Shown: positions 40,136-47,374 of the stretch, in pieces
How the letters are laid out: every line of letters starts with the position of its first letter
Position numbering within the stretch: position 1 is the stretch's first letter
DNA from: Hominenteromicrobium sp900549945
GTDB lineage: Bacteria; Bacillota; Clostridia; Oscillospirales; Acutalibacteraceae
NCBI GenBank assembly: GCA_902472305.1
Contig: CABRNK010000005.1
Location: 50,425 to 114,424, forward strand
Direction of reading: 5' to 3'
Length of the DNA stretch: 64,000 bases
Notes under the pieces: generated by a model
What the model saw: the letters and a program-made list of their open reading frames with translations, nothing else
Told to the model about the DNA's origin: nothing
Database searches by the model: none
Made by a program: the position numbers and the translations under genes

Positions 40136-42628
40136 ATGGATTTAAGAATCGCCCTTGCGGGCAACCCGAACTGCGGTAAAACCACGCTGTTCAACGCGCT
40201 CACCGGCTCCAACCAGTTCGTAGGCAACTGGCCGGGCGTAACGGTCGAGAAGAAGGAAGGCAAGCTGAAAAAGCACAGCGGCGTTATCATCACGGACCTT
40301 CCCGGCATTTATTCCCTTTCTCCCTATACGCTGGAGGAAGTCGTCGCGAGAAACTACCTGATCGGTGAGCGTCCGGACGCTATTTTGAACCTCATCGACG
40401 GCACGAACCTCGAGAGAAACCTGTACCTGACCACGCAGCTCACCGAGCTCGGCATCCCGGTTGTCGTCGCCATCAACATGATGGACGTGGTGCGCAAGAA
40501 CGGCGATAAGATCAACACGGCGGAGCTCGCCCGCCAGCTCGGCTGCAAGGTCGTTGAGATCTCGGCGCTCAAGGGCACCGGCATCATGGATGCGGCCGAG
40601 GCCGCCATCGACGCGGCAAAGAACACAAAGACGATCCCGATGCACACCTTCTCCGGCTGCGTCGAGCACACCATCGCGCACATCGAGGAGGCTGCGGTGC
40701 ACGGCATGCCCGAGGAGCAGCAGCGCTGGTACGCCATCAAGATCTTCGAGCGCGACGACAAGGTGCTCAGCCAGTTGAACATCGATCAGAAAACGCTCGC
40801 GCATATTGAGGAAGATATCAAGGCGGCCGAAAAAGAGCTGGACGACGACGCCGAGAGCATCATCACCAACGAGCGCTACCTGTACATCGCCTCCATCATC
40901 AAGTCCTGCTACAAGAAAAAGAGCGCGGGACAGCTTTCGACCTCCGACAAGATCGATAAGGTCGTCACGAACCGCTGGCTCGGCCTGCCGATCTTTGCGG
41001 TCATCATGTTCCTCGTCTACTACATCTCGATGGTCACGGTCGGTACGGCTGCGACCGACTGGGCCAACGACGGCCTGTTCGGCGACGGTTACCACCTCTT
41101 CGGCATCGGCACCGCCGACTATGAGGAGAACGCCGAGGCCTACGGCGAAGCGATGAACGCGGTTGACGCCTTCATCGGCACCGGTGCAGAGGGCGCGGAC
41201 GCGCTTTCCGAGGCGCTGGACACCGAGTCGGACACCTTTGATCCGGCGGCGGCCAAGGCTGCTCTGGACCAGTTCGCCGCGCAGTTCGCTGCGGCAGACA
41301 CGGCCGACATCGACATCGAAAACGAGGAGGACCTCTCCACCGAAACCGTTACATACACGGGCGAGGACCTCGCTGCGGCTGCTCCCACACTGGACGGCTA
41401 CGGCTTTGAAGAGCCCGACCCGGCCGCTTACGGCGTCTGGGTGCCCGGCATCCCGGTACTCATCGGCGACGGCCTCGCGGCTGCAAACACGCCGGAATGG
41501 CTCAACGGCCTGATCCTCGACGGTATCGTCGCGGGCGTCGGCGCGGTTCTCGGCTTCGTGCCGCAGATGCTCGTCCTGTTCCTGCTGCTCGCGTTCCTTG
41601 AGGCGTGCGGCTATATGTCCCGTATTGCCTTCGTGCTCGACCGTATCTTCCGCAAGTTCGGCCTCTCCGGCAAGTCTTTCATCCCGATCCTCATCGGCAC
41701 GGGCTGCGGCATCCCCGGCATCATGGCATCGAGAACCATCGAGAACGAGCGCGACCGCCGCATGACCATCATGACCACAACCTTTATCCCCTGCGGCGCG
41801 AAAATGCCCTTCATCGCCATGGTCGCCGGCGCGATCTTCGGCGGCTCCGCTTGGGTTTCCACCTCCGCCTACTTCCTCGGCATGGCCTGCATCATCGTTT
41901 CCGGCATCATGCTGAAGAAAACAAAGATGTTTGCGGGCGATCCGGCTCCGTTCGTCATGGAGCTGCCGGCCTACCATCTGCCGACCGTCGGCAACGTGCT
42001 CCGCTCCATGTGGGAGCGCGGCTGGTCCTTCATCAAAAAAGCCGGCACGATCATTCTGCTCTCCACGATCCTCGTCTGGTTCCTCAGCTATTTCGGATTT
42101 GTGGACGGCACGTTCCGCATGCTCTCCGAGGATGAGCTCAGCTCCTCCATTCTCGCCGTCATCGGCAATGCAATCGCTTGGATCTTCGCGCCGCTCGGCT
42201 GGGGCACATGGCAGGCGACGGTCGCTTCCGTCACCGGCCTGATCGCGAAGGAGAACATCGTCGGTACGATGGGCATCCTCTACAGCGGCTCCGGCTCGGC
42301 TTATGCGAGCATCGGCGCGGCGTTTACGCCCCTCGCCGGTTACTCGTTCCTCGCGTTCAATCTGCTCTGCGCCCCCTGCTTTGCCGCAATCGGCGCGATC
42401 AAGCGCGAGATGAACTCCGCGAAGTGGACTTGGTTCGCGATCGGCTATCAGTGCCTGTTTGCCTATGCGGTCGCCCTGATGATCTTCCAGATCGGCTCCG
42501 TCTTTACCGGCGGCCTCAATGTGATCGGCCTGATCGTGGCGCTCGCGCTCGCGGCCGGCATCATCTACATGCTGTTCAAGCCCTATAAGGAATCCACAAA
42601 GCTCACAGCCACAGTGAGAGTCAAGTAA
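40136..42628 (+). CDS. feoB: Ferrous iron transporter FeoB with acidic extracellular insertion
   Basis: An 830-residue inner-membrane Fe(II) transporter with an N-terminal GTPase: G1 GNPNCGKTTLFN, G3 DLPG, G4 NMMD (NxxD). Two Gate-type halves follow with the conserved GTGCGIPG and PCGAKMPF regions. Between the first membrane helix and the first Gate segment there is an insertion of about 110 residues (roughly 325-434, bases 41110-41437) very rich in Asp, Glu and Ala, expected outside the cell. The gene start follows AGAGAGGAATTTAGGAG. It is followed after 29 bases by a Cys-rich partner peptide. Confidence 0.96.
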   Translation: MDLRIALAGNPNCGKTTLFNALTGSNQFVGNWPGVTVEKKEGKLKKHSGVIITDLPGIYSLSPYTLEEVVARNYLIGERPDAILNLIDGTNLERNLYLTTQLTELGIPVVVAINMMDVVRKNGDKINTAELARQLGCKVVEISALKGTGIMDAAEAAIDAAKNTKTIPMHTFSGCVEHTIAHIEEAAVHGMPEEQQRWYAIKIFERDDKVLSQLNIDQKTLAHIEEDIKAAEKELDDDAESIITNERYLYIASIIKSCYKKKSAGQLSTSDKIDKVVTNRWLGLPIFAVIMFLVYYISMVTVGTAATDWANDGLFGDGYHLFGIGTADYEENAEAYGEAMNAVDAFIGTGAEGADALSEALDTESDTFDPAAAKAALDQFAAQFAAADTADIDIENEEDLSTETVTYTGEDLAAAAPTLDGYGFEEPDPAAYGVWVPGIPVLIGDGLAAANTPEWLNGLILDGIVAGVGAVLGFVPQMLVLFLLLAFLEACGYMSRIAFVLDRIFRKFGLSGKSFIPILIGTGCGIPGIMASRTIENERDRRMTIMTTTFIPCGAKMPFIAMVAGAIFGGSAWVSTSAYFLGMACIIVSGIMLKKTKMFAGDPAPFVMELPAYHLPTVGNVLRSMWERGWSFIKKAGTIILLSTILVWFLSYFGFVDGTFRMLSEDELSSSILAVIGNAIAWIFAPLGWGTWQATVASVTGLIAKENIVGTMGILYSGSGSAYASIGAAFTPLAGYSFLAFNLLCAPCFAAIGAIKREMNSAKWTWFAIGYQCLFAYAVALMIFQIGSVFTGGLNVIGLIVALALAAGIIYMLFKPYKESTKLTATVRVK

Positions 42629-42657
42629 GCACGGCTCTTTGAAAGGAGGCGCTCATT

Positions 42658-42828
42658 ATGTTTACATGGATCATTGAAAACATCGCCACAATCGTCATTT
42701 GCCTCGTACTCATTCTGATCGTCGCCGCCATTATTTACAGCATGGCGCGCGATAAGAAGAAAGGCAAATCCTCCTGCGGAGGCGGTTGTCAGGGATGCCC
42801 CATGAGCGGTTCCTGCCACAAGCACTGA
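42658..42828 (+). CDS. FeoB-associated Cys-rich membrane protein
   Basis: A 56-residue protein: one N-terminal transmembrane helix (residues about 5-28) followed by a basic stretch and a Cys-rich tail SSCGGGCQGCPMSGSCHKH. This is the pattern of the FeoB-associated Cys-rich family found after feoB in Firmicutes. It probably hands over or senses iron at the membrane; its mechanism is unknown. ATG 42658 follows GAAAGGAGG. It ends the first feo transcription segment at the strong terminator 42838-42876. Confidence 0.9.
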   Translation: MFTWIIENIATIVICLVLILIVAAIIYSMARDKKKGKSSCGGGCQGCPMSGSCHKH

Positions 42829-42837
42829 TGTGACACA

Positions 42838-42876
42838 AAGGGAGACGCAAGAGCCGCTTGCGTCTCCCTTATTTTT
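42838..42876 (+). terminator. Intrinsic terminator after the Cys-rich peptide gene
   Basis: A 14-bp perfect stem AAGGGAGACGCAAG/CTTGCGTCTCCCTT followed by a T-rich tail. Expression of the downstream DtxR-like gene therefore depends on read-through or its own promoter. Confidence 0.88.
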
Positions 42877-42891
42877 ATTAGGAGGGAAGCC

Positions 42892-43317
42892 ATGGAAGGC
42901 CAGAAACTGCTGACCGCCTCCCAGATACGGTATTTGCTGACGATGAAAAGGCTGGACGGCGGCGGAAACGGCGTGCGGGGCGCAAAGGTCGCCGCCGTGC
43001 TCGGCTTCACAAACCCGAGCGTACACACGATGCTCAATACCTTTCGGGATATGAACCTGATCCGCAAGACCGCCTACGGCGTCGCCCATTTTACAGACGC
43101 CGGCCGCAAGGCTGTGGACCGGTACAGCCGGTATTACGAGGCGCTGTTCCGGCTACTGGCCTCTCATTTTCCCTCGGATGCACACCTGCAGGCCGCCGTT
43201 TATGCGCTGCTTGCCGAGCTGCCCGAGGAAAGCCTCGACGCTTTCTGCGCGGAGGCGGCGGGAGGGCCGTCTGCATGCGGCAGTGCGGCCGCCCAGACGG
43301 ACAGCGGCTGCCTGTAA
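42892..43317 (+). CDS. DtxR-like iron-dependent repressor
   Basis: A 141-residue protein whose N-terminal half is a winged helix of the DtxR/IdeR/MntR type (RYLLTMKRLDGGG, then VAAVLGFTNPSVHTMLNTFRDMNLI and a wing ending HFTDAGRKAVDRYSRYYE). A shorter C-terminal helical part follows and ends in a Ser/Ala/Gly-rich tail with Cys residues; the usual third SH3 domain is absent. It is encoded inside the feo cluster, and six palindromes of a DtxR-like kind lie around it, making it the obvious candidate repressor. Whether it senses Fe(II) or Mn(II) is not proven. Confidence 0.8.
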   Translation: MEGQKLLTASQIRYLLTMKRLDGGGNGVRGAKVAAVLGFTNPSVHTMLNTFRDMNLIRKTAYGVAHFTDAGRKAVDRYSRYYEALFRLLASHFPSDAHLQAAVYALLAELPEESLDAFCAEAAGGPSACGSAAAQTDSGCL

Positions 43318-43358
43318 GCCAAGACCCCAAAATTTTCAAGCGGAAAGGAACATGAATT

Positions 43359-43616
43359 ATGACGCAGACTACCATAAAAATCGACGGCATGATGTGCGGC
43401 ATGTGCGAATCGCACGTAAACGACGCCATCCGCCGCGCGTTCAACGTCAAGAAAGTCACGTCCTCGCACACGAAGGGCCAGACCGTCATCCTTGCAGAGC
43501 AGGCGCCCGACGAGGAAAAGCTGCGCGCCGTCATCGGTGAAACCGGTTACACGATCTTATCCGTCGAGCAGGCGCCGTACGAGAGGAAAGGCATGTTTTC
43601 ATTCTTATACAAGTGA
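43359..43616 (+). CDS. Heavy-metal-associated (HMA) domain protein
   Basis: An 85-residue ferredoxin-like fold with metal motif GMMCGMCESHV (CxxC) near the N-terminus. HMA proteins carry Cu(I), Zn or other soft metals. Here it is embedded among iron genes, downstream of the DtxR-like regulator by 41 bases, and has a C-terminal extension ending GMFSFLYK that differs from CopZ. Its role in iron homeostasis is unclear; it may couple copper and iron control. Confidence 0.85.
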   Translation: MTQTTIKIDGMMCGMCESHVNDAIRRAFNVKKVTSSHTKGQTVILAEQAPDEEKLRAVIGETGYTILSVEQAPYERKGMFSFLYK

Positions 43617-43675
43617 GATCCGCGGCGGCGCACACCGCCCCGCGAACCGTCCAGCGATTTTACAGGTGAGCCATT

Positions 43676-44602
43676 ATGCGTACAGAAATGCAGGAACTGA
43701 ATGCGGAGAAAACAGCCGCGCGGCAGAGCATGCCGGACGGCGCGGCGGGCTGCCCGATCTTCCCGGGCATTGAGATTCTCTACGACGACGTGCACGCGCA
43801 GAAATACACGATGCAGCGCACCCCCGCCGGCAATGTGTTTGAAATCACGCACTGCCGCGAGGGGCGGATCGAACGTTCCTTCCGCAAGGAGTTCTGCTAC
43901 CTCTCGCCCGGCGACCTCTCCGTCGCGATGGAGTCCGACATCAGCGGCAGCGCCTATTTCCCGCTCGCGCATTACCACGGCATCCGCATCCGCATCGATC
44001 TCGACCGCGCACCGCGGTGCCTCTCCTGCTTTCTCGACGACGTGGAGGTCAGCCCGCAGGCGCTCCGCCAAAAGTTCTGCAGCGGCAATACCTGCTTCAT
44101 CGCCCGCTCAAATGAGGGCATCGCGCACATCTTTTCCGAGCTGTACAACGTGCCCGACAGCATCCGCAAGGGCTATTTCAAGGTGAAGATTCTCGAGCTC
44201 CTCCTATTTCTGAGCGCCATGCCCGTGGAGGAGGCCGAAACCAAGCAGCACTTTGTATCCCGCGCGCAGGTCTCGCTGGCCAAGGCGGTCTGCACATATC
44301 TCACGGCACACATGGACTGCCGCATCCCGCTCGAGCAGCTCGCCAAGCACTTCCACGTCTCCGGCACACAGATCAAAACCAGTTTCAAGCTCGTGTACGG
44401 CGTCTCCTTTTTCGCGTACACGCGCCGGCAGAAAATGGAGGCCGCCGCCCTCATGCTCGCCGAAACCGACCGCTCTGTGCTGGAGGTCGCCGGCTGCTTC
44501 GGCTACGACAACGGCAGCAAGTTTTCGAAAGCCTTTAAGGACATTATGGGCGCGACGCCGGCCGAATACCGCGCACACGCCGCTGTAAAGCCTGCGGAAT
44601 AA
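43676..44602 (+). CDS. AraC-family transcriptional regulator
   Basis: A 308-residue activator: residues about 20-190 form a sensor domain with beta-rich sequence and several Cys; residues about 205-305 hold two helix-turn-helix motifs (IPLEQLAKHFHVSGTQIKTSF and SVLEVAGCFGYDNGSKFSKAF) ending in the AraC signature ATPAEYR. The start at 43676 follows AGGTGAG. AraC proteins of this layout frequently accompany siderophore or iron-uptake genes in Firmicutes (PchR/YbtA type), matching its location. The ligand is unknown. Confidence 0.87.
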   Translation: MRTEMQELNAEKTAARQSMPDGAAGCPIFPGIEILYDDVHAQKYTMQRTPAGNVFEITHCREGRIERSFRKEFCYLSPGDLSVAMESDISGSAYFPLAHYHGIRIRIDLDRAPRCLSCFLDDVEVSPQALRQKFCSGNTCFIARSNEGIAHIFSELYNVPDSIRKGYFKVKILELLLFLSAMPVEEAETKQHFVSRAQVSLAKAVCTYLTAHMDCRIPLEQLAKHFHVSGTQIKTSFKLVYGVSFFAYTRRQKMEAAALMLAETDRSVLEVAGCFGYDNGSKFSKAFKDIMGATPAEYRAHAAVKPAE

Positions 44603-44621
44603 GCGGGCGCAAGATTGTCTG

Positions 44622-44667
44622 AACGGAGCCTTATCCCGTCTTTTCGGAGCGGATAGGGCTCCGTTTT
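44622..44667 (+). terminator. Intrinsic terminator after the AraC gene
   Basis: Stem AACGGAGCC-TTATCC with GGATA-GGGCTCCGTT, followed by TTTT. Confidence 0.8.
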
Positions 44668-44669
44668 CA

Positions 44670-44822
44670 TTGGTATAATAAGCCCATCGAACGAAAGGAT
44701 GCCGTCAAAGCGCCGCCGCGCTTCAGCCGAAGGCATCGCGCCAAAGGCGCTGAGTCCCCGAGCGGGGCGCGCGCCGGGCGGGTGAAGCGGCACGGCCGAA
44801 GGCAATTCTTTTTTAGACTATA
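44670..44822 (+). other. GC-rich structured leader or repeat between araC and DUF2325 genes
   Basis: A TATAAT at 44674-44679 begins a stretch dense in complementary GC blocks (GCCGAAGGC twice, CCCCGAGCGGGG, GGCGC copies). I see no protein start. It could be a structured leader of the flavodoxin operon or a dispersed GC-rich repeat. Confidence 0.35.
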
Positions 44823-44838
44823 GTTAGTTAAAACTAAC
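44823..44838. promoter_or_regulatory. Iron-box-like palindrome 6 (DUF2325-flavodoxin operon)
   Basis: GTTAGTTAAAACTAAC: perfect six-base arms around TAAA, overlapping a TATAGT -10-like hexamer (44819-44824) and 22 bases upstream of the DUF2325 start codon. Confidence 0.75.
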
Positions 44839-44859
44839 CAACTGAAAGGAGCTGCGCAC

Positions 44860-45156
44860 ATGAGCGTTGTAATCGTCGGCGGAAACGAATGTATGACCCG
44901 CCGCTATAAGGAGCTTTGCGAGGAATACAACTGTAAAGCGAAAATCTACCCGAAGCAGGTGAGTGGCCTGAAAAACGTCGGCTCGCCCGATCTGCTCGTC
45001 CTGTTCACAAGCACTATGTCCCATAAGATGCTGCGTTCCGTGCTCTGCGCCACCAAGGGGCAGGACATCCGGATCGCGCGCAGCCACACGAGCTCGATGG
45101 CGGCGCTGAAAGGCATTCTCGAAAGCCACGTGAAGGGAGCGCTCTGCTGTGTCTGA
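44860..45156 (+). CDS. DUF2325 protein
   Basis: A 98-residue protein with the DUF2325 pattern: VIVGGNECM at the start, a Cys-rich middle (ELCEEYNCKAKIY) and a RSHTSS segment near the C-terminus, with CC close to the end. Function is unknown; in Firmicutes it recurs with DUF3793 and flavodoxin near feo genes. The start follows GAAAGGAGC. Its end overlaps the next gene by 8 bases, so the two are co-translated. Confidence 0.87.
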   Translation: MSVVIVGGNECMTRRYKELCEEYNCKAKIYPKQVSGLKNVGSPDLLVLFTSTMSHKMLRSVLCATKGQDIRIARSHTSSMAALKGILESHVKGALCCV

Positions 45157-45703
45157 GGAGCTTCTCGTCGCGCACTGCTCGCCGACGATGGCCGGCCTCA
45201 AAACGGGCAGTCTCTTCACCTGCCCCATGCACAGCCGGGAGGAGATCCTCGCGCGCGCACGCAGCCTCAACCGCCGGTTTGCGCACCGCGGCATGCGGGT
45301 TCTGCCGCTGAAATTCTACGCGGACCGCGCTTTGGTCTATGTATACCGCCCGGCGCGGCTGAAGCGCGACCTCGCGGATGCGCGCAGCCGGCAGATTCTC
45401 AGCGGACTCGGCTATCCCGTGGAAAGCGGCGAACACTGCATCCGCACGCTGATCGCCCGCCTGCGCGAAAGCGCGGATTTCCCGCACGAGATCGGGCTGT
45501 TCCTCGGCTACCCGCCGGAGGACGTCTACGGCTTCATGCACGAGGGCGCGCACTGTGCAAAGTGTACCGGCGCATGGAAGGTTTACGGGGATGAGCAGGC
45601 CGCCCGCTGCAAATTCGCGCAGTACCGCAAGTGCACGCGCGTGTATCGGGACTGCCTTCAAAAATACAATTCGTTTGACCGGCTCATCGTAGCTGTATCA
45701 TAA
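45149..45703 (+). CDS. DUF3793 protein
   Basis: A 184-residue protein of the DUF3793 family: conserved CSPTMAGLKTGSLF start, a HEIGLFLGYPPEDVYGF core and CAKCTGAWKVYG near the C-terminus, with several Cys that may bind a metal or cluster. GTG start at 45149 inside the end of the DUF2325 gene. The recurring DUF2325-DUF3793-flavodoxin arrangement points to an iron-limitation redox role; this is inference. Confidence 0.87.
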   Translation: MSEELLVAHCSPTMAGLKTGSLFTCPMHSREEILARARSLNRRFAHRGMRVLPLKFYADRALVYVYRPARLKRDLADARSRQILSGLGYPVESGEHCIRTLIARLRESADFPHEIGLFLGYPPEDVYGFMHEGAHCAKCTGAWKVYGDEQAARCKFAQYRKCTRVYRDCLQKYNSFDRLIVAVS

Positions 45704-45736
45704 ATCACAAAATGCTGGAAAGGTTGGTAAACAACA

Positions 45737-46159
45737 ATGAGTAAAGTAGCCGTCGTTTATTGGAGCGGAACAGGCAACACTGAGGCCATGGCCGCCTCTG
45801 TCGTGGAGGGCATCAAGGAAAAGGGAGCCGAGGCCGTTCTGCTCACAGCCGCGGAATTTGACGCTTCCATGATGGATAATTTTGATGCGGTCGCGTTCGG
45901 CTGCCCGTCGATGGGCGCGGAGCAGCTTGAGGAAAGCGAATTTGAGCCGATGTTCTCCGCCTGCGAGCCAAAGCTCAAGGATAAGAAGATCGCGCTGTTC
46001 GGCTCCTACGGCTGGGGCGACGGCGAGTGGATGCGCACGTGGGAGGAAACCTGTGCGGCCGACGGCGCCGTGCTCGTCTGCGACAGCGTGATCTGCAACG
46101 ACGCGCCGGATGACGACGCGGCAGCGGCCTGCAAGGCGCTCGGCGCAGCACTTGCGTAA
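45737..46159 (+). CDS. Flavodoxin
   Basis: A 140-residue FMN protein: phosphate loop WSGTGNTEAMA at the N-terminus, the flavin-stacking loops GCPSMGAEQLE and GSYGWGDGEWM. Flavodoxins replace ferredoxin when iron is scarce. It is third in the DUF2325-DUF3793-flavodoxin unit behind an iron-box promoter, exactly where iron-sparing electron transfer would be expected. The start follows GGAAAGG. Confidence 0.94.
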   Translation: MSKVAVVYWSGTGNTEAMAASVVEGIKEKGAEAVLLTAAEFDASMMDNFDAVAFGCPSMGAEQLEESEFEPMFSACEPKLKDKKIALFGSYGWGDGEWMRTWEETCAADGAVLVCDSVICNDAPDDDAAAACKALGAALA

Positions 46160-46189
46160 GAACATAACCATCCGTTTGTGTTTATAGCA

Positions 46190-46237
46190 GGCGGCTCCGG
46201 GATCTGCAATCCGCAGAACCCGGAGCCGCCCGTTTTT
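46190..46237 (+). terminator. Intrinsic terminator of the flavodoxin operon
   Basis: Stem GGCGGCTCCGGG with CCCGGAGCCGCC, inner hairpin CTGC/GCAG, then six T residues. Confidence 0.88.
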
Positions 46238-46396
46238 TGTTTCCTGCCGTCTCCCCCTGTACAAAGGATCCGCAAGCGAGAGCGCTTCCCCGCTTTATCT
46301 CCGAGAACGCGGGCTTCCGTGAAACAGCGAAATGATTCTGCTGCAATGCCGGACTTTACCATCGGGGCGCTGGCCTTTGGCCTCGATGCCGCAAGT

Positions 46397-46438
46397 CAAA
46401 AGAGCATCCCTCCGCACGCGGAAGGATGCCCTTTTCAA
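46397..46438 (-). terminator. Intrinsic terminator of the tRNA-binding protein gene
   Basis: On the minus strand AAAAGGGCATCC pairs with GGATGCTCTTTT (one mismatch) around a CG-rich loop. The 46238-46396 stretch before it holds no recognisable gene. Confidence 0.75.
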
Positions 46439-46449
46439 AATTATCGGTC

Positions 46450-47013
46450 TCAGTACAGCTTTGCGCCCGCGGGGATACGGCCGTCCACCATCAGCAGGTT
46501 GAGGCCCTCGTGCCCGTCGACCTCGTGCACGGCGGAGATCAGCATGCCGCAGGAATCGATGCCCATCATCTTTCTCGGCGGCAGGTTTGTGATCGCGATG
46601 CAGGTCTTGCCGACCAGCTCCTCTGGCTCGTAATACTCGTGGATACCGCTCAGGATCACGCGGTCTTCGCCCGAGCCGTCGTCCAGCACGAACTTGAGCA
46701 GCTTCTTGCTCTTCTTCACGGCCTCGCACGCCTTGACCTTAACGGCGCGGAAATCGGACTTCGAGAACGTGTCGAAATCGACCATTTCCGCAAACAGCGG
46801 CTCAACCTTCACGTTCGAAAAGTCGATCTTTTCGGCCGGCTGCACCTCGGGCTTTGCGGCTTCCTGCGCCGCTTCCGCTCTGGCCGCCGCTTCGCCGCCG
46901 ATCGGCTTCATCGTAGGAATTTGAGTTTTGACCGTTTCATCTTGCTTCATCACAGCCCGTTTTGCCTGAAATTTGGCGTTTTTATGCGGTTTTTCAAACT
47001 TTTTAAATCTCAT
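46450..47013 (-). CDS. Stand-alone tRNA-binding (MetRS beta/CsaA-like) protein
   Basis: A 187-residue protein. Residues 1 to about 80 are a Lys/Ala/Glu-rich, probably disordered extension; residues about 85-187 form an OB-fold tRNA-binding domain like the C-terminal appendix of methionyl-tRNA synthetase (the VKVKACEAV strand, a GSGEDRVILSGI segment and NLPPRKMMGIDSCGMLISA). It could act in trans with MetRS or as a general tRNA/chaperone protein; metG is not in the window. The start at 47013 has GGAGG seven bases upstream. Confidence 0.8.
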   Translation of the reverse strand: MRFKKFEKPHKNAKFQAKRAVMKQDETVKTQIPTMKPIGGEAAARAEAAQEAAKPEVQPAEKIDFSNVKVEPLFAEMVDFDTFSKSDFRAVKVKACEAVKKSKKLLKFVLDDGSGEDRVILSGIHEYYEPEELVGKTCIAITNLPPRKMMGIDSCGMLISAVHEVDGHEGLNLLMVDGRIPAGAKLY

Positions 47014-47374
47014 AAACTGTCCTCCCGTTTCGTCTGATTCGGGGCAAAAGTTGTAGAAAAGTTGTAAAAAGTTGTAGGCCGTTTTTTTCGCCTTTTTTCA
47101 ATCGTTTTTCCAGAAAATCACAAGCAGAATATTCTGCGGAGAATTTCCAAAAAATAGTGCGATACATTCTGCAGCTATGAAGTACATCCCGAATGCTGCA
47201 CCTCTCGGCATAACCAACATACATGAAGAGCAATCCGTTAACCCAAATCAGCCAAAATACCAGCCGGATTCTCTAAGCCATACAATAATAGCATAAGCCA
47301 GAAAACCATTCAAGTCAACGCTTTTCTCGTAGCATGTTCCAATTTCATACCTTATATATAAAAAGGAGATTCTT
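47014..47374. other. Junction region between chromosome and conjugative element
   Basis: About 360 bases of lower GC. On the minus strand TTGAAT-17-TATTAT (47285-47313) could be the promoter of the tRNA-binding protein, giving a long leader. Three GTTGTA copies lie at 47050-47076. A 76-codon minus-strand frame at 47003-47233 overlaps the next gene's start and looks spurious. The left end of the conjugative element probably lies in or near here; I cannot identify an attachment site. Confidence 0.45.
47050..47076. repeat. Three helically phased GTTGTA repeats
   Basis: GTTGTA at 47050-47055, 47061-47066 and 47071-47076, each within an A-rich context. Spacing of 11 and 10 bases puts all copies on one face of the helix, as for cooperative protein binding. 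Confidence 0.6.

Noticed and set aside
40142..41977. 611-codon minus-strand frame opposite feoB
   Set aside because: Antisense shadow of feoB; no ribosome site or recognisable protein.
47003..47233. 76-codon minus-strand frame upstream of the tRNA-binding protein
   Set aside because: It overlaps the next gene's ribosome site and start, has no own ribosome site of note, and I recognise no family.
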